Shown: positions 34,139 to 42,622 of the stretch, piece by piece | How positions within the stretch are numbered: position 1 is the first letter of the stretch | Layout of the letters: every line of letters begins with the position of its first letter | Assembly: GCA_046349435.1 (NCBI GenBank) | Contig: JAXMCI010000002.1 | Coordinates: forward strand, 1-64,000 | Origin: JAXMCI01 sp046349435 | GTDB taxonomy: Bacteria; Pseudomonadota; Alphaproteobacteria; Dongiales; Dongiaceae | DNA length: 64,000 nt | Direction of reading: 5' to 3' | The notes under the pieces: generated by a model | The model's database searches: none | Told to the model about the DNA's origin: nothing | Seen by the model: only the letters and a program-made list of their open reading frames with translations | Translations under genes and position numbers: made by a program

Positions 34139-34152
34139 TTGGTACAGATCAA
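34139..34152 (-). promoter_or_regulatory. FNR/FixK-like box upstream of xfp
   Basis: TTGGT-ACAG-ATCAA; read on the xfp strand it is TTGAT-CTGT-ACCAA, nine of ten positions of TTGAT-N4-ATCAA. It lies about 182 nt before the xfp start. Just beside it are two direct ACTGTGACC repeats (34152-34160, 34163-34171) spaced one helical turn apart. Apart from these the 33958-34250 gap shows no gene. Confidence 0.45.
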
Positions 34153-34250
34153 CTGTGACCACACTGTGACCAGTGTGTGGCCAAGGGCGAGCCTGAGAAC
34201 GCCTGATTTTCGATGACCTGGCTGGGTTGGCGCATGTTCGAAGCCCTCGG

Positions 34251-37200
34251 CTAAGCTCCAGCCTCGGGCGCAACGGGGGCTCGGGTCGAGCCGACCCTAG
34301 CGGTTTCCACCGTGGCGCCTGCTTCGGCTGCAACGTCCACCGCCGGGCCGGCCAAATCCGAGCCCGGCAGCTCAGGCTGCGCGTGACGCGGCGCTTCGAT
34401 CCTGAACCAGGCGACATAAAGTGCCGGCAGGAAGACGAGCGTCAGCACGGTCGCGACGGCGAGGCCGCCCATGATCGCGTAGGCCATCGGTCCCCAGAAG
34501 ATCGTCGGGGCGATCGGGATCATGCCGAGGATGGCGGCGGCGGCGGTCAGCAGGATCGGGCGGAACCGGTGCGAGGCGGCCTCGATCACGGCGTCCCAGG
34601 GGTGGCGCCCATGGGCCCTCTCGGTCTCGATCTGGTCGATGAGGATCACCGAGTTTCGCGCGATCATGCCGACGAGCGCGAGCACGCCGAGCATCGCCAC
34701 GAAGCCCAGCGGCTTGCCCGACAGCAGGAGAGCGGCGACGACGCCGATGATCCCGAGCGGCGCCACGCTGAGCACCAGGAAGAGCCGGCTGAAGCTCTGG
34801 AGCTGGACCATCAGCACCGTCAGGGTCAGGAAGAGAAAGAGCGGCACCACCGCCATGACCGAGCCCTGGGCCTTGGCGCTCTCCTCGACGGTCCCGCCGG
34901 CCTCGATGCGGTAGCCCGCCGGCAGGCCGGCGTTGAGCGCGGCCATCTTCGGCGCCAGCGACTGCACCACGGTGGCCGGCAGCATGCCCTGCGCGACGTC
35001 GGCCTGCACCGTCACCGTCGGCCGGCGGTCGCGGCGCCAGATGAAGGGATATTCCTGGCCGTAATGCACGGACGCGATCTGGCTCAGCGGCACGCTTCGC
35101 CCGCTCGGCAGCGCGACCTGGAGAGTCCGGATGGTCGACAGGGAGACCCGCTGCTCGGGCGCGGCGCGGACCAGCACGTCGACGAGGTAGATGCCGTCGC
35201 GCATCTGGGTGACGGTCGCGCCGGACACGACGGTGTTGAGCGCGATGGCCAGGTCCTGGGAGCTGAGGCCGAGCAGGCGCACCTGCTGCTGGTCGACCTC
35301 GATCCACACGGTCCGTGCGGGCTCGATCCAGTTGTAGTTGACCTTTCGCACCGAGGCATCGGTCCCCATCACCTTCGCGACCTCGAAGGCGATCTCGCGC
35401 ACCTGGTCGGGATCGCGTCCGCTGACGCGGTACTGCAGCGGCCAGCCCACCGGCGGTCCGAGCTCCAGCGGGTAGATCCGGCCGGCGGCGTTCGGGAACT
35501 CGGTCTCCAGCGCCTGCTCGAGCCGAGCCTTGACCCGCTCGCGCTCCTCCAGCCCCTTGGCGACGACCACCGCCTGGGCGAAGAAGTCGTTCGGCAGCTG
35601 AACGTTGAGGGGCAGATAGAACCGGACGGCGCCTTGTCCGACATAGGTGCTCCAATGGTCGACGTCCTGGTCGCTGCCCAGGATCTGGTCGAGCCGGGCC
35701 GCCGCGCTCCGGGTCGCATAGATCGAGGCGCTCGTCGGAAGCTGCAGGTCGACGAGCAGCTCGGGACGGTCCGAGGGCGGGAAGAACTGCTGCGGGACGA
35801 GGCGCATGCCGTAGACCGCCGCCGCCAGCAGCAGCAGGGTGAGGCCGACGGTGATCCACCTGGCCCGCATCGCCAGCGTGAGCGCTCGCCGGAAGGCGCG
35901 CATGATCGGCCCGGGCTCCCCGGCATGGGCCCTCTTCGGCTTCTTCAGGATCCACACCCCGACCAGCGGCGTGAAGATGACGGCCACCGCCCAGGAGGCG
36001 AGCAGGGCGATCGCCACGACCGCGAAGATCGAGAAGGTGTATTCGCCGGCTGCGCTGCGGGCGAAGCCGATCGGGACGAAGCCGGCGACGGTGACCAGCG
36101 TGCCGGTCAGCATCGGGAAGGCGGTCGAGGTGTAGGCGAAGGTGGCGGCGCGCTCCTTGTCGTCGCCATGCTCGAGGCGGCTCACCATCATCTCGACGGT
36201 GATCATGGCGTCGTCGACCAGCAGCCCGAGCGCGATGATGAGCGCGCCGAGCGAGATCCGCTGCAGGTCGATCCCGAGCACCGACATGGCCTCGAACACG
36301 ATCGCGAGCACGAGCGGGATGGCGACCGCGACCACCGCACCGGCGCGGAGCCCGAGGCTGAGCAGGCTCACGCCGAGCACGATCGCGACCGCTTCCCACA
36401 GCGCCTTCATGAACTCGTCGACGGCATGCTCGACGGTGACCGGCTGGTTCGCCACCAGCCCCGCCTCGATGCCGACCGGCAGGTCGGCGACGATCTCCGC
36501 CATGGCGTGCTCGACGTTGCGGCCGAGCGCGAGCACGTCGCCGCCGCTGCGCATGGCGATGGCCAGCCCGACCGCGTCCTTGCCGTTGACGCGGAACATC
36601 GGCTGAGCGGGATCGGCCGGCCCGCGGGTCACGGTGGCGATGTCGCTGAGGCGGATCATCCGCCCGTTCGCGGCGAAGCTGACGTCGAGAACGTCCTGTG
36701 CCGACCGGAACGCGCCCGAGACGCGGATCAGGATCTTCTCTTCGCCGGTCTGCACGACCCCCGCCGGAATGACGGCGTTCTGCGCCTGCAGGGCGGCCAT
36801 CAGCGCGGTGCGGTCGACGCCGAGGCCGGCCATCTTCTCGGTCGAGAACTCGACATAGACGCGCTCGTCCTGGGCGCCGAGCACATCGATCTTCGCGATG
36901 TCCGGCAGATCGAGCAGCTGCTTGCGAACGTCCTCGACATAGTCCCGCAGCTCCTGCCGGGTGAAGCCATCGGCCGTGAAGCCGTAGACGATGCCGTAGG
37001 TGTCGCCGAACTCGTCATCGAAGTAGGGGCCGAGGGTGCCCGGCGGCAGCGTCCGGACGATGTCCCTGACCTTCTTGCGCACCTGGTACCAGATGTCCGG
37101 CACCTTCGATGCCGGCGTCCAGTCCTTCAGGTTCACGAAGATGGTGGTCTGGCCGGCCGTCGTGTAGCTCTTGAGGTAGTCGAGGCTGGGCGTGTCCTGG

Positions 37201-37421
37201 AGCTTGCGCTCGATCCGGTCGGTAATCTGCTGGAGCGTGTCGCCGATCGTGGCGCCGGGCCATTGCGCCTGCACGACCATCGTCTTGATCGTGAAGTCCG
37301 GATCCTCGCTGCGGCCGAGCCGCAGATAGGCGGCGACGCCGGCGACGGCGAGGACGAGCATGAAGTAGGTCACCAGCTGCCGGTGCGCGATCGCCCATTC
37401 GGACAGGTTGAAGCGCTTCAT
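34251..37421 (-). CDS. RND-family multidrug efflux permease
   Basis: Protein of 1056 aa, full length for an AcrB/HAE1-type inner-membrane proton antiporter. The fold is visible as two repeats, each with a helix then a large periplasmic loop. The proton-relay aspartates appear in IALGLLVDDAMITVEMMVSR (TM4), and a second conserved block reads LALVGMIARNSVILIDQIE (TM10-11). The C-terminal 45 residues after FRIEAPR are low complexity. ATGA overlap with the adaptor gene at 37418-37421. No outer-membrane TolC-type gene is adjacent, so a channel from elsewhere would complete the pump. Substrates unknown. Confidence 0.95.
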   Translation of the reverse strand: MKRFNLSEWAIAHRQLVTYFMLVLAVAGVAAYLRLGRSEDPDFTIKTMVVQAQWPGATIGDTLQQITDRIERKLQDTPSLDYLKSYTTAGQTTIFVNLKDWTPASKVPDIWYQVRKKVRDIVRTLPPGTLGPYFDDEFGDTYGIVYGFTADGFTRQELRDYVEDVRKQLLDLPDIAKIDVLGAQDERVYVEFSTEKMAGLGVDRTALMAALQAQNAVIPAGVVQTGEEKILIRVSGAFRSAQDVLDVSFAANGRMIRLSDIATVTRGPADPAQPMFRVNGKDAVGLAIAMRSGGDVLALGRNVEHAMAEIVADLPVGIEAGLVANQPVTVEHAVDEFMKALWEAVAIVLGVSLLSLGLRAGAVVAVAIPLVLAIVFEAMSVLGIDLQRISLGALIIALGLLVDDAMITVEMMVSRLEHGDDKERAATFAYTSTAFPMLTGTLVTVAGFVPIGFARSAAGEYTFSIFAVVAIALLASWAVAVIFTPLVGVWILKKPKRAHAGEPGPIMRAFRRALTLAMRARWITVGLTLLLLAAAVYGMRLVPQQFFPPSDRPELLVDLQLPTSASIYATRSAAARLDQILGSDQDVDHWSTYVGQGAVRFYLPLNVQLPNDFFAQAVVVAKGLEERERVKARLEQALETEFPNAAGRIYPLELGPPVGWPLQYRVSGRDPDQVREIAFEVAKVMGTDASVRKVNYNWIEPARTVWIEVDQQQVRLLGLSSQDLAIALNTVVSGATVTQMRDGIYLVDVLVRAAPEQRVSLSTIRTLQVALPSGRSVPLSQIASVHYGQEYPFIWRRDRRPTVTVQADVAQGMLPATVVQSLAPKMAALNAGLPAGYRIEAGGTVEESAKAQGSVMAVVPLFLFLTLTVLMVQLQSFSRLFLVLSVAPLGIIGVVAALLLSGKPLGFVAMLGVLALVGMIARNSVILIDQIETERAHGRHPWDAVIEAASHRFRPILLTAAAAILGMIPIAPTIFWGPMAYAIMGGLAVATVLTLVFLPALYVAWFRIEAPRHAQPELPGSDLAGPAVDVAAEAGATVETARVGSTRAPVAPEAGA

Positions 37422-38491
37422 GACCCGCCTCCGAGCAGCCGGACCTTCTGGCCCGGGCGCAGCACCTGCGCGCCGGCGGTGACCACGATGTCGCCGTCCG
37501 CGAGCCCTTGCGAGATCACCACGACATCGGGATCGTAGCGCGCCACCTGAACGGCGCGCAGCGACACGGTGTGGCTCCGCCGGTCGAAGACCCAGACCGC
37601 CGGATGTCCGTTTGCCTCGGTCAGGGCGCTCGCCGGGACCGTCACGCCGACCGGAGCCGCGAGCCGGATCCGGCCGGTCACGGTCGAGCCCAGGCGCATG
37701 TCAGCCGGTGGATCGGCGATGCCGACCTTGACCTGGAAGGTCCGGGTGGCCGGGTCCGCCTGGGGTGCGACCTCGCGCACGCGCCCGGTGGCCTTGACCT
37801 TCGGGTCGTTGGTCAAGGCGATCTCGACGAGCGGGTCGCGCGGCGCCGTGCGCATCAGCTCCTCGGGGACATCGAAGACGGCGTCGCGTCCACCCTTGCG
37901 CGCCAGCCGCACGATCATCTGCCCGGTGCGGACAACCTCGCCCGGCTCGGCGCCTACCGCCGTCACCTCGCCTGGCGCGTCGGCGACGAGGACGGTGTAG
38001 GTCAGCTGGTCCTGCGCGATGCGCAGCCGCGCCCGGGCGCCCTCGACGGCGGCCTGGGCCGCCTGCAGCGCCTGCTGCGCCTCGTCGTAGCGCGCGCGGG
38101 GGGTCCACCCCTCCTTGAGGAGCTGCTCCTGCCGGCCGAAGGTGAGGCGCGCCTGGGTGAGCGCCGCCTCCGCCCCCGTCAGGTCGGCCTCGGCCGATCG
38201 CGCCGCATTCTCCTGGTTCTGCGGGTCGAGCCGGCCGATGACCTGGCCGGCTGCGACGACGTCGCCGACATTGACGGGCCGCGCGATCATGCGGCCGTCC
38301 AGGCGGAAGGCGAGGCTGGCCTCGTCCTTGGCACGGATCTGCCCGGTCAGCGAGACGATCTCGCCCTGGGCGCTGCCGGTCACGATGATCGCCCGGACCG
38401 GCCGCACCGGAGCGGCGGGCGGGGTGGGCTTGTCGCAGCCGGAGACCATGGCGGCGATCACCATGATGGCTGCGGTCCGGCGGTTCAGCAT
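37418..38491 (-). CDS. RND efflux periplasmic adaptor (membrane-fusion) lipoprotein
   Basis: Protein of 357 aa. A lipoprotein signal with MVSGC places the acylated cysteine at residue 19. The body shows the adaptor order: lipoyl half (EASLAFRLDGRMIARPVNVGD), helical hairpin (AEADLTGAEAALTQARLTFG to VEGARARLRIAQDQL), second lipoyl half (VLVADAPGEVTAVGAEPGEVV), and beta-barrel (VTGRIRLAAPVGVTVPASAL). It bridges the permease and an outer-membrane channel. First gene of the efflux operon, divergent from the TetR regulator that presumably represses it. Confidence 0.94.
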   Translation of the reverse strand: MLNRRTAAIMVIAAMVSGCDKPTPPAAPVRPVRAIIVTGSAQGEIVSLTGQIRAKDEASLAFRLDGRMIARPVNVGDVVAAGQVIGRLDPQNQENAARSAEADLTGAEAALTQARLTFGRQEQLLKEGWTPRARYDEAQQALQAAQAAVEGARARLRIAQDQLTYTVLVADAPGEVTAVGAEPGEVVRTGQMIVRLARKGGRDAVFDVPEELMRTAPRDPLVEIALTNDPKVKATGRVREVAPQADPATRTFQVKVGIADPPADMRLGSTVTGRIRLAAPVGVTVPASALTEANGHPAVWVFDRRSHTVSLRAVQVARYDPDVVVISQGLADGDIVVTAGAQVLRPGQKVRLLGGGS

Positions 38492-38576
38492 TTGCGATAC
38501 CTTCCGAAGCGCGTCGATCGGGCTCGGCCCTGGGGCTCGGCCGCAACAGTTCTGCGCCGGCTCCGCTGCAATCCTT

Positions 38577-38623
38577 CTTGCACTGCACAGTGCAAGATAC
38601 TATTATGCACTACCGAGTGCAAG
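38577..38623. promoter_or_regulatory. Tandem TetR-type operators in the efflux/tetR divergent promoter
   Basis: First operator: arms CTTGCACTG (38577-38585) and CAGTGCAAG (38588-38596), perfect with 2 nt between. Second: TGCACT (38606-38611) and AGTGCA (38616-38621) with 4 nt between, ending AAG as in the first. A plausible promoter for the regulator, TTGCAC (38579-38584), 16 nt, TATTAT (38601-38606), overlaps both, so binding would block transcription in both directions. Confidence 0.72.
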
Positions 38624-38638
38624 AGGGATCGTCGGTCA

Positions 38639-39328
38639 ATGAACGTACGACAGACCAAGCGAGCAAGGCCGGCCCGGCGCGCAGGGTCGCGCGAGGCCAT
38701 CGTCGATGCCGCCGAGCGGCTGTTCCTGGAGCGCGGCTTCGGGGCCGTCAGCATGGATGAGCTGGCCGAGGCGGCCGGCGTGGCGCGGCGCACGCTCTAC
38801 AACCAGTTCTCCAGCAAGGAGGAGATCTTTCGCGAGATGCTCCTGCGCTTCATCGCCCGGTACGAGGAGATTCTTCCGCCGGGTGTCGAAGCCGCCGGCG
38901 ACGTCGAGGACGTGCTGCGCCTCGTGGCACGGGGCATCGTGAAGCTGCACAGGCGCCCGGAGTACCTCGGCTTCTTCCGCATGGTGGTGGCCGATTCCCG
39001 CCAGTTTCCCTGGATCGCCGACGCCTTCGCGTCCTTCATGGAGCCTCAGACCGAGCGGTTCGCGCGCTATCTCGCGCACCTCGGCGCGACCGGCATCCTG
39101 GATTGCCGCAACCCCGCACTCGCCGCTCACCAGTTCACGGGCATGCTGAACCAGTTCGTGCTGTGGCCCTGGATGTTGGGCCGCGGCATACCCGCGGCGG
39201 GGATCGAGGAGGTGATCGAGGAGACGATTCGCACCTTCCTGCTCCGCTACCGAGCCGTGCCGTCGCACCCGGCATCGGCGCCAAGCCGACCGCACCCGGC
39301 GCGGCAGGCGCGCCGTGTCGCCGAATGA
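38639..39328 (+). CDS. TetR/AcrR-family regulator of the efflux pair
   Basis: Protein of 229 aa. The DNA-binding domain is clear at about residues 18-64: AIVDAAERLFLERGFGAVSM, DELAEAAGVARRTLYNQFSSKEEIF. The ligand domain has a TetR_C-like VLWPWMLGRG motif. The ATG at 38639 sits 16 nt past the second operator, and the gene diverges from the adaptor gene, the usual layout of a local efflux repressor. The last 20 residues are proline/arginine-rich and probably disordered. Confidence 0.92.
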   Translation: MNVRQTKRARPARRAGSREAIVDAAERLFLERGFGAVSMDELAEAAGVARRTLYNQFSSKEEIFREMLLRFIARYEEILPPGVEAAGDVEDVLRLVARGIVKLHRRPEYLGFFRMVVADSRQFPWIADAFASFMEPQTERFARYLAHLGATGILDCRNPALAAHQFTGMLNQFVLWPWMLGRGIPAAGIEEVIEETIRTFLLRYRAVPSHPASAPSRPHPARQARRVAE

Positions 39329-39356
39329 CAAGAGCCGTCATCGGCCCGACATCATC

Positions 39357-39398
39357 TTGATGCAGATCATGCCGCGACGGGGGCGCGTCGCCGATAGT
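39357..39398 (+). promoter_or_regulatory. FNR/FixK-type promoter of the DUF3141-pta-fabI-ackA operon
   Basis: TTGAT-GCAG-ATCAT at 39357-39370 matches nine of ten positions of TTGAT-N4-ATCAA. A GATAGT -10-like box at 39393-39398 is placed so that the palindrome centre (39363.5) would be close to -41.5, the class II activator position. The operon start follows at 39431 after GGAAGGAG. Confidence 0.5.
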
Positions 39399-39430
39399 CG
39401 CGCCCGATCGCGCGATGGAAGGAGATCGCT

Positions 39431-41626
39431 ATGCCGGAGATCGTGCCGCTGCCGCTTGAGGCAATGCAGGACTACTGGGTCGATGCCTGGCAGCGCGGCG
39501 TGCTGTTTCTCGACGTGCTGCGCCAGCGCGGCAACAACGCCAAGGCGCACAATGCGCGCACCGCGCCGCATGTGCTGAGCTTCGCCGCCGAGCTGGTGCT
39601 CGATGGCCGCACCCTGGAGCGGCCGGTGAACTACGCGCTGGTGCGGATCCGGCCGCCAGCCGGCACCAAGGTCGACGAGCGCAGGCGACCCTTCATCGTG
39701 TTCGATCCGCGCGCCGGCCACGGGCCGGGGATCGGCGGCATGAAGCACGACAGCGAGATCGGCATGGCGCTGGCCGACGGCCATCCCTGCTACTTCGTGG
39801 GGTTCCTGCCGGAGCCGATGCCCGGCCAGACGGTCGAGGATGTCTGCCGCGCCGAGGCCCGGTTCGTCGCCGCGGTGGCCGAGCGCCATCCCGAGGCGGA
39901 CGGCAAGCCCTGCCTGATCGGCAACTGCCAGGCCGGCTGGCAGATCATGATGATGGCGGCGATCCGGCCGGAGCTGCCGGGCCCGATCATCCTGGCGGGC
40001 TCGCCGCTCTCCTACTGGGCGGGGGTGCGCGGCCGCAACCCGATGCGCTATGCCGGCGGGCTGCTCGGCGGCACCTGGCTGACGACGCTGGCCGGCGACC
40101 TCGGCCACGGCATCTTCGACGGCGCCAACCTGGTCGCCAACTTCGAGGCGCTCAACCCGGCCAACACGCTGTGGAAGAAGCCCTACAACGTCTATGCCAG
40201 GGTCGACACCGAGGCGCCGCGCTTCCTCGAGTTCGAGACCTGGTGGGGCAGCCCGGTGCTGCTCAACGCCGGCGAGATGCAGACCATCGCCGACGACCTC
40301 TTCGTCGGCAACCGGCTGGCGGCGGGGCAGATGACGACCTCGGACGGCGTGCGCATCGACCTGCGCAACATCCGCTCGCCGATCGTCGTGTTCTGCTCCT
40401 GGGGCGACGACATCACGCCGCCGCAGCAGGCGCTGGGCTGGCTGCTCGACCTCTACGACCACGAGGACGAGCTCGTCGCCGCCGGCCAGACGGTCATCTA
40501 CTGCCTGCACCAGAGCGTCGGCCATCTCGGCATCTTCGTCTCCGGCAAGGTGGCGACCAGGGAGCATGGCGAGCTGGTCCAGGCGATGGAGATGATCGAC
40601 ATGATGCCGCCCGGCCTCTACGAGGCGGTCATCACCGGGGTCGACGAGACCGTCGAGCATCCCGAGCTGGTCGAGGGCCGGTATCTCTTCACCCTGGAGG
40701 CGCGCCGGCTCGACGACATCCGCGCGCTGGGCGGCAACACGGCCGAGGACGAGCGCCGCTTCGAGACCGCGGCGCGGGTCTCCGAGATCAATCGCGGCCT
40801 CTACGAGGCGACCCTGGCGCCGCTGGTCCGCCAGGCCGCCACGGCCGAGGGCGCGGCGCTGCTGCGCCGGCTGCATCCCAACCGGCTGCGGTTCGAGCTG
40901 TTCGCCGACGACAACCCGCTGATGGCGCCGGTGGCGGCCCTGGCCGAGCAGGTGCGCGCGGCGCGCCGGCCGGTCGATCCCGGCAATCCGCTGCTGGCGA
41001 TGGAGCGGGCGGCCGCCGGCTGGATCGAGACCGGCCTCAAGGCCTGGGGCGAGGCGCGCGACGCCTGGCAGGAGGCGCTGTTCCTCGGCGTCTACGGCTC
41101 GCCGCTGCTGCAGGCCGCGGTCGGGCTCGGCGCCGCGCAGCCGCGCACCGGCCGGCGCATCGAGCGCGACCTGCTGCGCGAGGCCGCGGCGGCCCGCGCC
41201 ACGGCGGCTTTGGAGACGCGCTTCGAGGCGGGCGGCCCGGTCGCGGCCGGGATCCGCGCGCTGATCTACGTCCGCGCCGCCCGCGGCAGCGTCGACGAGC
41301 GCGGCTTCGCGGCGCTGCGCGCCATCGGCGCCGGCCTGCCGCCGGACCTCCGGGTCGGGCGCGAGGCGCTGAAGGCGCTGTTCGCCGAGCAGACGCTGCT
41401 GCTCCGCCATGACGAGGCGCGGGCGCTGGCGACGCTGCCCCGGCTGCTGCCGCCGCCGGGTGCCGGGCGCGACGCCCTGCTGGAGGCGGTCCGCACCATC
41501 CTGGCGGCGCGCGGCACGCCACTGCCGGAGGAGCAGGCGCGGCTGGCCCGCATCGAGGCGCTGTTCGCGGCGCCCCCGGAGGTGCCGCGGCGCGGCGCCG
41601 GCCGGGTCAGGCTGGCGGCGGAGTAG
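39431..41626 (+). CDS. DUF3141 protein, PHA-synthase-like alpha/beta hydrolase
   Basis: Protein of 731 aa. The first half is an alpha/beta-hydrolase related to poly(3-hydroxyalkanoate) synthase: MQDYWVDAWQRGVLFLDVLRQ at the start and a lipase-box-like IGNCQAGWQ (G-x-C-x-G, about residue 165) with the nucleophile cysteine, then SPIVVFCSWGDDITPP and a histidine in HQSVGHLGIFVSG that complete a putative triad. The C-terminal half is helical and unique to DUF3141. The function is unproven. First gene of a four-gene operon, 5 nt before pta. Confidence 0.88.
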   Translation: MPEIVPLPLEAMQDYWVDAWQRGVLFLDVLRQRGNNAKAHNARTAPHVLSFAAELVLDGRTLERPVNYALVRIRPPAGTKVDERRRPFIVFDPRAGHGPGIGGMKHDSEIGMALADGHPCYFVGFLPEPMPGQTVEDVCRAEARFVAAVAERHPEADGKPCLIGNCQAGWQIMMMAAIRPELPGPIILAGSPLSYWAGVRGRNPMRYAGGLLGGTWLTTLAGDLGHGIFDGANLVANFEALNPANTLWKKPYNVYARVDTEAPRFLEFETWWGSPVLLNAGEMQTIADDLFVGNRLAAGQMTTSDGVRIDLRNIRSPIVVFCSWGDDITPPQQALGWLLDLYDHEDELVAAGQTVIYCLHQSVGHLGIFVSGKVATREHGELVQAMEMIDMMPPGLYEAVITGVDETVEHPELVEGRYLFTLEARRLDDIRALGGNTAEDERRFETAARVSEINRGLYEATLAPLVRQAATAEGAALLRRLHPNRLRFELFADDNPLMAPVAALAEQVRAARRPVDPGNPLLAMERAAAGWIETGLKAWGEARDAWQEALFLGVYGSPLLQAAVGLGAAQPRTGRRIERDLLREAAAARATAALETRFEAGGPVAAGIRALIYVRAARGSVDERGFAALRAIGAGLPPDLRVGREALKALFAEQTLLLRHDEARALATLPRLLPPPGAGRDALLEAVRTILAARGTPLPEEQARLARIEALFAAPPEVPRRGAGRVRLAAE

Positions 41627-41631
41627 GGGCG

Positions 41632-42588
41632 ATGGATACCGCTCCCCCCGCCCAGGGCCACGAGAAGTACCGCCAGCTGCTGGCGGTCGCCCAGAAGCTG
41701 CCGCCGGTACCGACCGCGGTGGCCCATCCCTGCGACACCGTCTCGCTGGAGGGCGCGGTCGAGGCCGCCCGGCTCGGCCTGATCGCGCCGATCCTGGTCG
41801 GGCCGCCGGCGCGGATCCGGGCGGCCGCCGCCGCCGCCGGGCTCGACCTCGCCGGGCTGCCGCAGCTCGCGTCCGAGCACAGCCACGATTCCGCGGCCAA
41901 GGCCGTCGAGCTGGTGCGCGAGGGCAAGGCCGAGGCGCTGATGAAGGGCAGCCTGCACACCGACGAGCTGATGGGCGCCGTGGTCAGCCGCGAGGCCGGC
42001 ATCCGCACCGCGCGGCGCATCAGCCACTGCTTCGTGATGGACGTGCCGGGCCATGCCGAGGCGCTGATCATCACCGACGCGGCGGTCAACATCGCGCCCG
42101 GGCTGGAGGACAAGGTCGACATCGTGCAGAACGCCATCGACCTCGCCCATGCGCTCGGCGCGGCGGAGGTGCGCGTCGCGATCCTCTCGGCGATGGAGAT
42201 GGTGACCCCCAAGGTGCCGTCGACGATCGAGGCCGCGGCGCTCTGCAAGATGGCCGAGCGCGGCCAGATCACCGGCGCAGTGCTCGACGGGCCGCTGGCG
42301 CTCGACAACGCCATCAGCCCGGAGGCGGCGGCGATCAAGAAGATCGCCTCGCCGGTGGCCGGCCGCGCCAACGTCCTGGTGGTGCCCGATCTCGAGGCCG
42401 GCAACATGCTGGCCAAGAGCCTCTCCTTCCTGGCCAATGCCGACGCGGCCGGCATCGTGCTCGGCGCCCGCGTGCCGATCGTCCTGACCAGCCGCGCCGA
42501 TCCGGTGATCACCCGGCTGGCCTCCTGCGCCGTCGCCCGGCTGGTCGCCGAGGCGAGGCGCCGCAGCCTCGCCGCGGCGCTGCAATAG
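41632..42588 (+). CDS. pta: Phosphate acetyltransferase (Pta/Ptb type)
   Basis: Protein of 318 aa that interconverts acetyl-phosphate and acetyl-CoA. PTA_PTB-family motifs are visible: DTVSLEGAVEAARLGLIAPI, EALMKGSLHTDELMGAVV, VPGHAEALIITDAAVNIAPG and AGNMLAKSLSFLANADAAG. It corresponds to the C-terminal part of the bifunctional enoyl-CoA hydratase/Pta annotated in many relatives; here no MaoC-type hydratase domain precedes it. Located between DUF3141 and fabI, with ackA downstream, so it can draw on acetyl-phosphate from phosphoketolase. Confidence 0.93.
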   Translation: MDTAPPAQGHEKYRQLLAVAQKLPPVPTAVAHPCDTVSLEGAVEAARLGLIAPILVGPPARIRAAAAAAGLDLAGLPQLASEHSHDSAAKAVELVREGKAEALMKGSLHTDELMGAVVSREAGIRTARRISHCFVMDVPGHAEALIITDAAVNIAPGLEDKVDIVQNAIDLAHALGAAEVRVAILSAMEMVTPKVPSTIEAAALCKMAERGQITGAVLDGPLALDNAISPEAAAIKKIASPVAGRANVLVVPDLEAGNMLAKSLSFLANADAAGIVLGARVPIVLTSRADPVITRLASCAVARLVAEARRRSLAAALQ

Positions 42589-42622
42589 AACGAGGACAAG
42601 CCGAAGAACGAGGACAGGCCGA
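42587..42622. repeat. Tandem 18-bp duplication carrying the fabI leader
   Basis: AGAACGAGGACAAGCCGA (42587-42604) and AGAACGAGGACAGGCCGA (42605-42622) are adjacent and differ at one base. The first begins within the pta stop region, the second ends on the A of the fabI ATG, so the GAGGAC ribosome-binding segment is present twice. Confidence 0.9.

Noticed and set aside
34227..37538. An 1103-codon plus-strand open frame across the RND permease
   Set aside because: It is exactly antisense to a full-length AcrB-type gene, is rich in R, H, D and G repeats, and has no domain features; a high-GC shadow frame.
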